In this document: positions 35,694 to 47,013 of the stretch, one piece after another | Layout: each line of letters begins with the position of its first letter | Numbering within the stretch: position 1 is the stretch's first letter | Source: Aurantiacibacter luteus | GTDB taxonomy: Bacteria > Pseudomonadota > Alphaproteobacteria > Sphingomonadales > Sphingomonadaceae | Assembly (NCBI RefSeq): GCF_001010945.1 | Contig: NZ_LBHB01000003.1 | Coordinates: 124,001 to 188,000, forward strand | Reading direction: 5' to 3' | DNA: 64,000 nt | The notes under the pieces: generated by a model | What the model was told of the DNA's origin: nothing | Databases searched by the model: none | What the model saw: only the letters and a program-made list of their open reading frames with translations | Program-made: the position numbers and the translations under genes

Positions 35694-36812
35694 GTAGGTG
35701 TCGGCGACCACCTTGTTGATCGCGTCCCACGCGAAATCGCGGCTGCGCAGTTCGCCCGCGCGCCCGTGCGCCTCGCGCAGGGCAGGATCGCGGATGTAGG
35801 CCGCCACCGCGTCGGCAAAGGCGCCGGCATCGCCCGGCGCGATGAGCCGCCCGGTGATACCGTCGCTCACGAGGCTGGTGCTGCCCGTCGCGCGTGCCGC
35901 CACCACCGGCAGGCCGCTCGCCATCGCTTCGAGCGTGACGTTGCCGAAGGTCTCGGTGACGCTGGGATTGAGCAGCAGGTCCATGCTCGCGACCGCGCGG
36001 GCGAGGTCGGCGCCGCTCTGGAAGCCGACGAACGCCGCCTCGGGACAGCGCTCGGCAAAGAATCCGTGCGCCGGACCCTCGCCCACCACCAGGACCTTGT
36101 GCGCAATGCCGCGCCGGCGCAGCTCGGCCATGGTTTCGGTGAAGACGTCGATGCCCTTTTCCAGCACCAGCCGGCCGAGGAAGCCCACGGCCACCTCGTC
36201 GTCGGCGATGCCGTGCTCGCGGCGCCAGGCCATGTCGCGCCTGGCAGGGTCGAAAATGGCGCGATCCACGCCGCGGGCCCAGATGCCGATGTCCTCGTGC
36301 ATGCCCTGCTCGCGCAGCACGTCGGCCATGCTCTCGCTCGGCGCGACGAGCGCGTCGGTGCGGCGGTAGAAACGGCGCAGGATGGCGACGGCCCAGGGCT
36401 CGGCAAAGGCGCATCCGTAATAGCGCGGATAGGTCTCGAACCGGGTGTGGACGCTGCCCAGGATCGGCAGGCCATGGCGGCGGGCCCAGGTCACGGCGGC
36501 ATGGCCCGTGGGATCGGGGCTGGAGACGTGGACGATATCCGGCCGGAAGGCCTCCAGGTCGCGGCGCACGGCAGCGTTGAAGCCCAGCGGAAAGCGGTAT
36601 TCTCCGCGCCCCGGGATGGCGACACTGGGCACGCCGATCAACTCGCCCGCGGGTTCGAACGCGGGTTTGTCCACGGTCGGCGCATAGACCCTGACCGTCG
36701 CGCCCTGCCGCAGCAGGTAGTCGACCAGCCGGTTGAGCGCCTGGTTGGCCCCGTCGCGGACGTAATTGTAGTTGCCGCTGAAGAGTGCAACACGAAGGTC
36801 GGCCGGGCTCAT
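35649..36812 (-). CDS. Glycosyltransferase family 4 (GT-B), mannosyl/sulfoquinovosyl-type
   Basis: A 387-residue retaining GT-B enzyme. The N-terminal acceptor domain includes the SVHTRFETYPRYYG segment seen in GDP-mannose-dependent alpha-mannosyltransferases and SqdX-like lipid glycosyltransferases. The donor domain has GFLGRLVLEKGIDVF and the E-x7-E motif in PSVTETFGNVTLEAMASGLP. It probably glycosylates a membrane lipid. ATG 36812 was chosen; GTG 36818 would add two residues. It stands alone on the minus strand. Confidence 0.85.
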   Translation of the reverse strand: MSPADLRVALFSGNYNYVRDGANQALNRLVDYLLRQGATVRVYAPTVDKPAFEPAGELIGVPSVAIPGRGEYRFPLGFNAAVRRDLEAFRPDIVHVSSPDPTGHAAVTWARRHGLPILGSVHTRFETYPRYYGCAFAEPWAVAILRRFYRRTDALVAPSESMADVLREQGMHEDIGIWARGVDRAIFDPARRDMAWRREHGIADDEVAVGFLGRLVLEKGIDVFTETMAELRRRGIAHKVLVVGEGPAHGFFAERCPEAAFVGFQSGADLARAVASMDLLLNPSVTETFGNVTLEAMASGLPVVAARATGSTSLVSDGITGRLIAPGDAGAFADAVAAYIRDPALREAHGRAGELRSRDFAWDAINKVVADTYLRLIEERGRARRTA

Positions 36813-36939
36813 CGACACGGCCTTAGGCGAGGCTTGGCCGCTTGGCGAGAGGCTAGCTGGAGCCTTTTTGGGCTGCGGTCACGTTGTCGTCACAACCCGG
36901 GGCGAGAATGATCTCGTGTCCGGAAAAGTGGAGAACCCC

Positions 36940-37470
36940 ATGCCCGACTGCTCGTCACCGCGCCCGTTTCCCGTCCTTGCCTGCGCGCTGGGCCTGGTCC
37001 TGACGACCGGTTGCGACAGCCAATCCGCAGGCGATCCCGGCGAGACCGCGCCCTCTCCCGCGCCCACCGTCACCCAGACCGTCGCCGCGACACCCACCCC
37101 CACCCGCGCCGCCGATCCCGAGGTCGAGGCGGCGGGCGCGCGCGACGATGCTGAGGCGGCCGAGGGCGCCATGCAGGACACGATCCCGGCGCGCTTCCAT
37201 GGCGACTGGTCGGAGGATCTCGCGCACTGCGGCCAGCCCGGCCACCAGCGCTACGACATCCGCGCGCGCGAGGTCGGCTTCTTCGAGAGCACGGGAATCG
37301 TGCAGGACGTGCGGGTCAACGGCGACTACGCCGCCGCCACCCTCAGCGAGCAGTACGGCGATGCGCCGCCAGCGGTCTACGTGTTCTACATGGCCATCGA
37401 GGGCCCGAACACGATGCGCATCCGCTACGACGACAACCCGCGCTTTCGCATCTATCGCTGTCCGAACTGA
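36940..37470 (+). CDS. Putative lipoprotein with Thr/Pro/Ala linker, unknown function
   Basis: A 176-residue protein with a type II signal (ALGLVLTTGCD, acylated Cys near residue 25). A low-complexity linker of about 45 residues rich in Thr, Pro and Ala follows. The folded C-terminal domain of about 85 residues begins at PARFHGDWSEDLAHCG and ends at FRIYRCPN; its two cysteines may pair. GGAG lies eight bases before the ATG. No function can be assigned. Confidence 0.7.
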   Translation: MPDCSSPRPFPVLACALGLVLTTGCDSQSAGDPGETAPSPAPTVTQTVAATPTPTRAADPEVEAAGARDDAEAAEGAMQDTIPARFHGDWSEDLAHCGQPGHQRYDIRAREVGFFESTGIVQDVRVNGDYAAATLSEQYGDAPPAVYVFYMAIEGPNTMRIRYDDNPRFRIYRCPN

Positions 37471-37473
37471 CGC

Positions 37474-39315
<1,842 letters not shown>

Positions 39316-39645
39316 GATCTGGTTTCCTGCAAAAAGCGCTGGTTCGCCTCGGGTGCGCGAAATGCTGCACCTGCGAATTCGCGCGCCCCTAGCCGAGAGC
39401 GGCGCGAGGGGCAAGCACGGGCAGGTCCCGGAGACCGTCGCCAACGAACCTCACCATTACGTCAGATGTCTTCCTGTTGCGCTAATGATACACCTGTATC
39501 GCCGCGAGATAGGCGATTCATGTCCCGATTGTGCAAGGTTGCACCGCTTTGTATTGTCTGGGCTACCTAGACAGGTCGCTCGCGTGCGGACCGATCGCCG
39601 AAAACGGTGGCAGGGTCGGCATGAGGGGGAGAGATGGAGATTTCT
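39316..39645 (+). other. 330-base divergent intergenic region with a palindrome
   Basis: Separates typA (minus) from a TonB-dependent receptor (plus). It contains the perfect palindrome GATACA-CC-TGTATC and a GAGGGGGAGAG stretch just before the receptor. No open frame of coding character was seen. Confidence 0.6.
39487..39500. promoter_or_regulatory. Palindrome upstream of the second TonB receptor
   Basis: GATACACCTGTATC: six-base arms GATACA and TGTATC around a CC centre, about 145 bases upstream of the receptor start. It is a candidate regulator site for the receptor or typA. Confidence 0.4.
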
Positions 39646-42390
39646 ATGAAGACTGTGTTCGCCGGCACCGCCGGCATTTCGCGCAAGTTCCTGTGCGGCG
39701 TCGCCGCTGCCGCGCTGCTCGCGCCCGCCGCCGCCTTCGCCCAGAGCGAGGCCGAGACCGGCCAAGACATGTACCCCGAGGAAGACGGGGAGGAATTCAG
39801 CCAAGGCAACCAGATCATCGTCACCGCGACCAAGCGCGAAGCGACCCTGCAGGAAATTCCCGTCGCCGTCTCCGTGACCGGCGCCGAGGTGCTCGAGCGC
39901 GACCAGATCCGCGACATCCGCGACCTGCAGACGGTGGTGCCCTCGCTCAGCGTCGGCCAGCGCCAGTCCTCGGCCAACACCGGCTTCTTCATCCGCGGCT
40001 TCGGCAACGGCGCCAACAACGCCGGTATCGAACCCTCGGTCGGCGTGTTCATCGATGGCGTCTATCGCAGCCGCACCGCCTCCTCTATCTCCGACCTTCC
40101 CAACGTCACCCGCATCGAGGTGCTGCGCGGCCCGCAGTCGACCCTGTTCGGCAAGAACGCCAGCGCCGGCGTCATCTCGGTCGTCACCGAAGAGCCGCAG
40201 TTCGACTGGGGCGGCTCGGCCGAGCTCACCTACGGCAACTACGACGCGCTGCTCGGCCGCCTTTACGTCACCGGCCCGCTGTCCGACAGCGTGGCGGTCA
40301 GCGTTGCCGGCGGCTTCAACGAGCGCGACGGCTTCTTCGAGGACCTGGGCACCGGCAACCGTTCCAACGACCGCGACCGATGGTTCCTGCGCGGCCAGGC
40401 GCTGATCGATCCCGGCAACGACTGGACGCTGCGCGTGATCGCCGACGTCGACGACATCGACGAGATCTGCTGCGGCGTGGTCAACGTGCAGAACGGCCCC
40501 TCGACCCCGGTGATCCGTGCCCTGGGCGGCAACGTGACCAACCCGGCCGATCCCTTCGCCGACGTCATCTATTCGAACTTCGATTCGACCAACGACATCC
40601 GCAACCACGGCATCTCGGGGCAGTTCGACTGGGATCTGAGCGATGACTTCACCTTCACCTCGATCACCGCCAGCCGCACTACCGAGAGCGTGACGGTGCA
40701 GGATTCGGACTTCTCCAGCGCCGACCTGATCTACCCGAACTCGCAGGATCTCAGGATCGACACCTTTACGCAGGAATTCCGCGTGGCCGGCTCGATCGGC
40801 GATCGTCTCGACGTGCTGCTGGGCGCCTTTTACCTGAATGAGGACGTCGACCAGTCGAACCAGCTGCTCTACGGCGCGGACTTCCGCAACTACGCCAACC
40901 TCCTGGTGGCGGGCCTGTCGAGCAACGCGTTCTCGATCTTCGCCTCCCCGCTGACGCCGGGCGCGACGCCGCTCGAGGCCGTCTTCAGCCAGGCCTTCGG
41001 CACGAACTTCAACGGTCGCTTCTTCACCCAGGGGTCGGGCTTCACCGAAAGCTACACGCTGGATTCGGAGAGCTACTCGCTGTTCGGCCAGGTCGACTTC
41101 GAGATCTTCGACGGCCTCGTGCTGACGCTGGGCGGCAACTACACCGACGACAGCAAGACCTTCACCCAGAACGCCGTCTCGACCGACGTGTTCTCGGCCA
41201 TCAACTTCGATGCGCCGCAGCTCGCGCCGTTTCGCGGACAGGTGCTGGGCCAAGGCTTCGTGTCGCAGGCCGTCGGCCAGCGCCTCGGCCTGAACCGCGG
41301 CGCGACCGCGGCGGAGGTCGCCGCCTTTGCCGGTTCGAGCCCGACCAACTTCCAGGTCTTCCAGGCCATCCAGGTGCAGGCGGGCCAGTTTGCCGCGGCC
41401 AACGTCAACAACCCGCTGGCGAACCCGCTCAATCCGCTGCGCGCGCTGCAGTTCCTGCCGCCGTTCGTGAACGTGCCCAACGCCGTCGAGGACGGCCGCA
41501 CCAACGACGACAACTTCAGCTACACCGCACGCCTGTCGTACGACGTCACGCCCGACGTGAACGTTTATGCAAGCTACGCGACCGGCTTCAAGGCGAGCTC
41601 GATCAACCTGTCGCGCGATGCCCGTCCCACGACGGCGGACCGCGCGGCGCTGATCCAGCGCGGCCTCGGCGTGGCCAACCTGTCCGCCGGTTCGCGTTTC
41701 GCGGGCCCGGAGGAATCGCGGGTGATGGAACTGGGCGTGAAGACCAACTTCGACTGGGCCTCGATCAACCTCACGGTGTTCGACCAGGAGATCGAGGGCT
41801 TCCAGTCCAACATCTTCACCGGCTCGGGCTTCGTGCTCGCCAACGCGGGCGCCCAGAGCACGCGCGGGGTCGAGCTGGAGACCCTGTGGTATCCGACCGA
41901 AGGGTTCACCATCAACTTCGCCGCGACCTATCTCGACCCGGTGTTCGACAGCTTCACGCAGTCGGCGGTGGGCGACATCTCGGGCCAGCGTCCGGCGGGC
42001 ATCCCCGAATGGACGGTGATCGCGGGTGCGCAGTACGAGTTCGACCTCGGCAACGCCCTGCTGGTGCCGCGCGTCAACTACCTGTGGCAGAGCGAAACGC
42101 AGCTGGTCGAAGGCCTGCCCGACTTCCTGGTGCGCGCGCCTGACGGGACGATTCTGGATGCGACGGCGGCGATCGCTGCTGCCGCACCGTTCTCGCGCGA
42201 AGTGAACGACCTGACGGCCTCGCTGACCTACGAGCACGATGCCGGCTTCTCACTGTCGGTGTGGGGCCGCAACCTGCTCGACGACCGGAACCTGGGCACG
42301 ATCTTCCCCAGCCCGGCCCAGCCGCGCAGCGTCTCCGGCTACCCGAACGATCCGCGCACCTATGGCGTGACCGGTCGCTTCCGCTGGTAA
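39646..42390 (+). CDS. TonB-dependent receptor (Sphingomonad-type, FecA/CirA-like)
   Basis: A 914-residue outer-membrane receptor. The signal peptide ends AAAFAQ, a TonB-box-like [19 protein letters not shown] lies near residue 55, and the plug contains [19 protein letters not shown]-type motif with IRGFG upstream. The long barrel ends in RFRW. GGAG lies six bases before ATG 39646; ATG 39634 would add four residues. A strong terminator follows at 42427. Unlike the receptor at 22.5-25.5 kb it has no hydrolase or inner-membrane partner beside it, so the substrate is open. Confidence 0.93.
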   Translation: MKTVFAGTAGISRKFLCGVAAAALLAPAAAFAQSEAETGQDMYPEEDGEEFSQGNQIIVTATKREATLQEIPVAVSVTGAEVLERDQIRDIRDLQTVVPSLSVGQRQSSANTGFFIRGFGNGANNAGIEPSVGVFIDGVYRSRTASSISDLPNVTRIEVLRGPQSTLFGKNASAGVISVVTEEPQFDWGGSAELTYGNYDALLGRLYVTGPLSDSVAVSVAGGFNERDGFFEDLGTGNRSNDRDRWFLRGQALIDPGNDWTLRVIADVDDIDEICCGVVNVQNGPSTPVIRALGGNVTNPADPFADVIYSNFDSTNDIRNHGISGQFDWDLSDDFTFTSITASRTTESVTVQDSDFSSADLIYPNSQDLRIDTFTQEFRVAGSIGDRLDVLLGAFYLNEDVDQSNQLLYGADFRNYANLLVAGLSSNAFSIFASPLTPGATPLEAVFSQAFGTNFNGRFFTQGSGFTESYTLDSESYSLFGQVDFEIFDGLVLTLGGNYTDDSKTFTQNAVSTDVFSAINFDAPQLAPFRGQVLGQGFVSQAVGQRLGLNRGATAAEVAAFAGSSPTNFQVFQAIQVQAGQFAAANVNNPLANPLNPLRALQFLPPFVNVPNAVEDGRTNDDNFSYTARLSYDVTPDVNVYASYATGFKASSINLSRDARPTTADRAALIQRGLGVANLSAGSRFAGPEESRVMELGVKTNFDWASINLTVFDQEIEGFQSNIFTGSGFVLANAGAQSTRGVELETLWYPTEGFTINFAATYLDPVFDSFTQSAVGDISGQRPAGIPEWTVIAGAQYEFDLGNALLVPRVNYLWQSETQLVEGLPDFLVRAPDGTILDATAAIAAAAPFSREVNDLTASLTYEHDAGFSLSVWGRNLLDDRNLGTIFPSPAQPRSVSGYPNDPRTYGVTGRFRW

Positions 42391-42426
42391 CACATCCCTT
42401 GGACGGGAGCCGCCATCGGCGGTGGG

Positions 42427-42454
42427 AAAAGGGGGCTTGCGGGCCCCCTTTTTC
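42427..42454 (+). terminator. Intrinsic terminator after the TonB receptor
   Basis: Stem AAGGGGGC/GCCCCCTT with a six-base loop, followed by TTT. The sequence is nearly the same as the terminator at 43027, which lies after the next gene. Confidence 0.85.
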
Positions 42455-42525
42455 TTGCGTGTGGCGGACGATTATGGTGCTCTGCCCGCCTTGAATCCAA
42501 CAGGGACAAGAGGGGACAATCACGA

Positions 42526-42999
42526 ACGCCTTACGCCGGTTTCTGGATACGCACGGGTGCGTACATCATCGATTCCATCATTCTCTACATCGTCCAGATG
42601 GTCATCGCGGGCGTGTTCGGCTTGGGTGCCGGTGCCACGACAGCACTCGATCCCGCCGCGCAGGAAGCCGTCCTTACCGGAGGCGGCGGACTGCTGATCC
42701 TGCTGATGATCGTCATCGGCGTGGCCTACTTCGCCGTCATGGAGAGCGGGCCGTGGCAGGCCACGCTGGGCAAAAAGGCGCTCGGCCTGATCGTCACCGA
42801 TCTCAACGGCAACCGCATCTCGCTGGCGCGCGCGATCGGCCGCTATTTCGGCAAGTTCCTGTCGAGCATCATCCTGCTCATCGGTTTCATCATGGTGGCC
42901 TTCACCGAGAAGAAGCAAGGCCTGCACGACATGCTCGCCAGCACGCTGGTGGTGAAGGGGCAACCGGGCCAGTTCGCGTCGCGGGGCGTGTTCGAGTAA
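42526..42999 (+). CDS. RDD-family membrane protein (start codon unclear)
   Basis: An RDD domain is coded from about 42526: TPYAGFWIRTGAYIIDSIIL, then a second span near the middle and the motif QATLGKKALGLIVTD with the C-terminal KKQGLHDMLASTLVV. RDD proteins are small membrane proteins, some linked to ion transport. No ATG, GTG or TTG occurs in frame before this domain; the first ATG (42598) falls inside the first membrane helix. AGAGGGG ends 10 bases before ACG 42526, which is used here as a placeholder start. A non-standard start or a small frameshift upstream are both possible. Confidence 0.7.
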   Translation, partial: TPYAGFWIRTGAYIIDSIILYIVQMVIAGVFGLGAGATTALDPAAQEAVLTGGGGLLILLMIVIGVAYFAVMESGPWQATLGKKALGLIVTDLNGNRISLARAIGRYFGKFLSSIILLIGFIMVAFTEKKQGLHDMLASTLVVKGQPGQFASRGVFE

Positions 43000-43026
43000 G
43001 GCCGCGGCCTCCTCGCACAGACGGGG

Positions 43027-43050
43027 AAGGGGGTCTGCGGGCCCCCTTTT
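43027..43050 (+). terminator. Intrinsic terminator after the RDD gene
   Basis: Stem AAGGGGG/CCCCCTT, loop TCTGCGGG, then T-rich tail. It lies between the convergent RDD and ABC-permease genes. Confidence 0.8.
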
Positions 43051-43060
43051 TCGTGATCGG

Positions 43061-45571
43061 TCAGAGCGAGCGCAGGCTTTGCGCAGGGCGGGCGCGCAGC
43101 AGCGGGAGCGAGGCCGCGAGGGCGAAGCCCAGCACCAGCACGAGGCCACCGCCGAGCACCGCCAGCACCTCGCCCCAGTCGGGCAGCCAGTCGAACTCGA
43201 ACAATTGGACCACGATCAGCCAGGCAAGCCCGCTGCCCAGCGCCAGCGCGACGCCCGCCAGCACCGCGGCCAGCAGGCCGAACTCGGCGAATTGCAGCGC
43301 GAGAAGCTGCCCCCGGCTCGCGCCCAGCACCCGCAGCACCACGGTATCGTAGGTGCGCGCCGCGCGCGCCGCGGCGATGGCGCCCAGCAGCACGGCGATT
43401 CCCGCCAGCACCGCCACCGATGCGGCGGCGAGGATGGCGAGGCTCACCTGGTCGAGGATGGCGCGCGCCTCGGTCAGCAAGGGGCCGACCTCGATCACGC
43501 TCGACGAGGGGAAGGCGCGCACCAGGTCGCGCAGCAGGCCGCCCGCCTCGGTGCCGTCCGGCAGGCTGACCGTGGCCGCCAGGTTGTGCGGCGTGTCGGC
43601 AAAGGTGCTGGGCGTGAAGACGTAGACGTTGTTGAAGCCCAGGCTTTCCCAGTCGATGCGCCGGAAGCTGGCGACCCGCGCGCTCTTCTGCACGCCGAGA
43701 ATGGAAATCGTGATGACGTCGCCGATCTGCATTCCCGCCGCCTCGGCAAGCTCGGCATCGACCGAGACGAGCGGCGGCCCGGCATAGTCCGACGGCCACC
43801 ATTCGCCCTCGGTCACGGTGTTGCCGCCCGGCAATTCGGCCGCGTAGGTCAACCCGCGCTCTCCGCCCAGCCCCCATGCGCCCTCGGGCAGCTCCTCGAG
43901 ATCGGCCACTACCACGGGCGCATCGGCGGGGCCGTAGGAGACGATCGATCCGCGCAGGGTCGGAACCGTCTCGATCGCGGCGCCGGGGGCACGGGCGCTC
44001 ACCAGCGTATCGAACTGCGTGAGGCCGTCGCGCGGTACGTCGAGCACGAAGTAGGCGGGGGCGCGGTCCGGAACGGTGCGCTGGATATTGGCATCGAGCG
44101 AGCTCTGCACCGCCGCCAGCAGCACGAAGGCGCTGAGCCCGAAGCCGAGCGCGGTCACCAGCGCACCGGTGTGCGCGCCGGGGCGGTGAAGGTTGGCGAG
44201 CGCGGCGCGCGCGATGGGATTGGCGGGACGCGGCAGGCGGGCGGCGGCAGTGCGGATGCCCTTGCCGACCAGTGCCAGCAGGCCGAGCACCACGGCGGCC
44301 CCGGCGAGGAACCCGGCGGAAAGCAGCGGCTGGTCCGACGCAGCGACCGCCAGTAACACGATGCCGGCAATGCCCAGCAGGACGGGCCTCGCCGCACCGC
44401 GCCAGCGCCGGGAGAGCGGCGACACGCGCTCGCGCATCAGCGCCATCGCCGGGAACACCCGCGCACGCGCCAGCGGCGGGGCGGCGAAGACCAGCGCGAC
44501 CAGCAGTCCGAAGGCGAGCGCGCGCAGCAGCGCCAGGGGCGCGACGGCGATGTCCGTGCTCACCGGCAGCAGCGAGCCCAATGCGGAGGCCAGCAGCGGC
44601 GTGACCAGCACGCCCGCGAACAGCCCGGCGAGCGAGCCCGCCAGCGCCGCCGCGCCGATCTCCAGCGCATAGATGCGGGCGATGTCGCGCGACGTGGCGC
44701 CGAGGATCTTCAGCGTCGCGATGGAATTGCGCCGCGCCTCGAGATAGGAATTCACGCCCCCGCCGATACCGATGCCCGCGATCACCAGCGCGGCGAGGCC
44801 CACCAGCGTCAGGAATTCGCCCATGCGGCCGACGAACCGTTCCGCGCCCGGCGAGGCGACGGCGGCGGTGCGGATGTCGAAGGGCTGGCCGGGGAAGGCC
44901 TCCTCGAGCGCTTCCGACACTTGCTCCGGGTCGTCGCCGCCGGAGAATGCGACGCGGGTCTTCGTCTGGAACATGGCGCCGGGCAGGGTGAGGCTGGCCT
45001 GTTCGGGCAGGTCGTAGGGGACGATGATCGTCTGCCCGAGCGCAAAGCCTTCGGAGAGGCGATCCGGCTCCTCGGCGATAATGCCGGCGACGCGCAGGGT
45101 GGCGGTGCCCAGCGTGAAGCTGTCGCCCACGCCGATGCCGAGACGCTCCGCCGCGCCCTTCGCCAGCCAGGCCGAACTGGCGGGCGGCGCGCCGGCGGAG
45201 CGTCCGTCCTCCAGTCGCAGGGTGCCGTACATCGGGTATTGCGCGTCGACCGCCTTCAGCTCGACCGGCACGGCGGCATCGTCGGTCGCGGCCATCGCCT
45301 GCAGCCGGTATCCGCGCGACAGCGTGCCGTAGCGCGCAAGCCACGCCTCCTCCTCCGCCGTCATCCCGCGCTGCCACAGCTCGACTTCGAGATCGCCGCC
45401 CAGGATGGCCTGCCCCTGGCCTTCCAGTTCGTCCTCGATGGCGGAAGTCAGGCTGCCGATCGCCGCCAGCGCGCCCACGCCGAGGAACAGGCAGACGAGC
45501 AGCAGCCTGAGGCCGCGAAACCCGCTGGCGAGGTCGCGCCGCGCGATGGTCGAGGCGCGCGCCCAGCTCAC
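43061..45571 (-). CDS. ABC transporter permease, FtsX-like (YbbP type)
   Basis: An 836-residue permease with two FtsX domains and about ten membrane spans, consistent with YbbP. After the first span come a long periplasmic domain (residues about 45-250) and three clustered spans, and the pattern then repeats. The GTG start at 45571 overlaps the stop of the ATP-binding gene (GTGA). The pair lies head to head with an arylesterase gene, the same arrangement as tesA-ybbA-ybbP in other proteobacteria. Export or release of a lipid-like molecule is suspected for the family but unproven. Confidence 0.88.
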   Translation of the reverse strand: MSWARASTIARRDLASGFRGLRLLLVCLFLGVGALAAIGSLTSAIEDELEGQGQAILGGDLEVELWQRGMTAEEEAWLARYGTLSRGYRLQAMAATDDAAVPVELKAVDAQYPMYGTLRLEDGRSAGAPPASSAWLAKGAAERLGIGVGDSFTLGTATLRVAGIIAEEPDRLSEGFALGQTIIVPYDLPEQASLTLPGAMFQTKTRVAFSGGDDPEQVSEALEEAFPGQPFDIRTAAVASPGAERFVGRMGEFLTLVGLAALVIAGIGIGGGVNSYLEARRNSIATLKILGATSRDIARIYALEIGAAALAGSLAGLFAGVLVTPLLASALGSLLPVSTDIAVAPLALLRALAFGLLVALVFAAPPLARARVFPAMALMRERVSPLSRRWRGAARPVLLGIAGIVLLAVAASDQPLLSAGFLAGAAVVLGLLALVGKGIRTAAARLPRPANPIARAALANLHRPGAHTGALVTALGFGLSAFVLLAAVQSSLDANIQRTVPDRAPAYFVLDVPRDGLTQFDTLVSARAPGAAIETVPTLRGSIVSYGPADAPVVVADLEELPEGAWGLGGERGLTYAAELPGGNTVTEGEWWPSDYAGPPLVSVDAELAEAAGMQIGDVITISILGVQKSARVASFRRIDWESLGFNNVYVFTPSTFADTPHNLAATVSLPDGTEAGGLLRDLVRAFPSSSVIEVGPLLTEARAILDQVSLAILAAASVAVLAGIAVLLGAIAAARAARTYDTVVLRVLGASRGQLLALQFAEFGLLAAVLAGVALALGSGLAWLIVVQLFEFDWLPDWGEVLAVLGGGLVLVLGFALAASLPLLRARPAQSLRSL

Positions 45572-46266
45572 CTGGCGGTGTCGCTGGCGATGCGCCCGTC
45601 GGCCAGCGTGACCACCCGGTCGCAGCGTTCGGCGAGGGCAGGGTCGTGGGTGATGATGACGAGCGTCGCGGCGGTCTCCTCGCGGCGGCGGAAAAGCACC
45701 TCGACCACGCTCTCGCCGGTGGCGGCATCGAGGTTGCCGGTGGGCTCGTCGGCGAAGATCAGCGGCGGGCGGGGCGCGATGGCGCGGGCGATGGCGACGC
45801 GCTGCTGCTCGCCGCCGGAAAGCTGCGCGGGATAGTGGGTCGTGCGATGGCCTAGTCCGACGGCCTCCAGTTCGGCCACGGCGCGCTCCCACGCAGCCTG
45901 GGTGCCCGCCAGCTCCATCGGCGTGGCGACGTTCTCGGCGGCGGTCATGGTCGGCAGCAGGTGGAACGCCTGCAACACGATGCCGATGCGCCCGCGCCGG
46001 GCCAGTGCCAGCGCGTCCTCGCCCAGCGCGGTGAAATCCTCGCCCGCCACGCTCAGCGCGCCCGCCGTGGCGCGTTCGAGACCGGACAGCACCGCCATCA
46101 GCGAGCTCTTGCCGCTGCCCGACGGGCCGAGCAGCGCCAGCGTTTCGCCCGCCGCTACGTCAAGATCGATGCCGCGCAGGATTTCCACCGCGGCCTCTCC
46201 CTCGCCAAGCGTCAGGCGCAGGTCTCGGGCAGAAATGACGGGCGAATGCTGCGGGGGACTTGTCAC
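45568..46266 (-). CDS. ABC transporter ATP-binding protein (YbbA/LolD-like)
   Basis: A 232-residue ATPase. Walker A GPSGSGKSS is near residue 48, the Q-loop QAFHLLPTMTAAEN is of the LolD/MacB class, the signature is LSGGEQQRVAIARA, and Walker B is LIFADEPTGNLD, followed by the H-loop ITHD. Its last codons overlap the permease start. The start is 27 bases from the divergent arylesterase gene. Confidence 0.93.
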   Translation of the reverse strand: MTSPPQHSPVISARDLRLTLGEGEAAVEILRGIDLDVAAGETLALLGPSGSGKSSLMAVLSGLERATAGALSVAGEDFTALGEDALALARRGRIGIVLQAFHLLPTMTAAENVATPMELAGTQAAWERAVAELEAVGLGHRTTHYPAQLSGGEQQRVAIARAIAPRPPLIFADEPTGNLDAATGESVVEVLFRRREETAATLVIITHDPALAERCDRVVTLADGRIASDTAR

Positions 46267-46293
46267 GCCGAGCGGATGGCATAGCTAGTCCGC

Positions 46294-47013
46294 ATGGACA
46301 AGACATCCCGAAGGCCGTGGACGGGCGCGCTCGTCGCTTCATCGATGGCCGTGCTGCTGGCTGGCTGCGACACGCAGGCGCCGGCCCCCGAGGCGCCGCC
46401 GCAGGCGGAGGCGCCGCTTGCCGATGACTTGCCCGTGATGGGCCCGCCGCGCACCATCCTCGCTTTCGGCGACAGCCTGTTCGCCGGATATCAGCTGGCC
46501 GAGGACGAAGGCTATCCGGAACGACTGGAAGGCGTGCTGCGGCGGAGCGGGATCGACGCGACGGTCATCGATGCGGGCGTTTCCGGCGACACCACGGCGG
46601 CGGGCCGCCAGCGCATCGCCTTCGTGCTCGACAACCTTCAGGCCATGCCCGATCTTGCCATCGTCGAATTGGGCGGGAACGACCTGCTGCGCGGCATCCA
46701 GCCCGCGCAGACCCGCGACAACCTCGTCGCCATCCTCGACGAACTGAAGGCACGGGGCGTGCCCGTGATGCTGATGGGGATGCGCGCGCCGCCCAATTAC
46801 GGGCCGCAGTACCAGGCCGATTTCGACGGCCTCTACCCCGCGCTCGCCGAGCAATACGATGCTGCCCTGGTGCCGTTCTTCATGGCACCGCTGGTGGAGG
46901 ACCCCTCGCTGGTCCAAGCCGACCGCATCCATCCGACCGCGCAAGGGGTGGAAGCGATGGTGGCGGCGACCGTCGATACCGTGGTCGAGGCCCTGCCCGA
47001 AAAAGCCGGCTAG
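46294..47013 (+). CDS. Arylesterase/lysophospholipase, SGNH hydrolase (TesA type), lipoprotein
   Basis: A 239-residue SGNH hydrolase. The lipobox LLAGC gives an acylated cysteine near residue 25, and a Pro/Ala linker precedes the fold. Block I FGDSLFAGY holds the nucleophilic Ser, block II is the Gly in GVSGDTT, block III is ELGGNDLLRG with the Asn, and block V is DRIHPTAQG with Asp and His. It probably hydrolyses esters or lysophospholipids outside the cytoplasm. It is head to head with the YbbA-like ATPase and convergent with recF (4-bp overlap). Confidence 0.92.
   Translation: MDKTSRRPWTGALVASSMAVLLAGCDTQAPAPEAPPQAEAPLADDLPVMGPPRTILAFGDSLFAGYQLAEDEGYPERLEGVLRRSGIDATVIDAGVSGDTTAAGRQRIAFVLDNLQAMPDLAIVELGGNDLLRGIQPAQTRDNLVAILDELKARGVPVMLMGMRAPPNYGPQYQADFDGLYPALAEQYDAALVPFFMAPLVEDPSLVQADRIHPTAQGVEAMVAATVDTVVEALPEKAG

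Noticed and set aside
39457-42237. 926-codon open frame on the minus strand
   Set aside because: Entirely antisense to the TonB receptor; its translation is repetitive Arg/Val/Gly-rich with no domain, an effect of high-GC codon positions.
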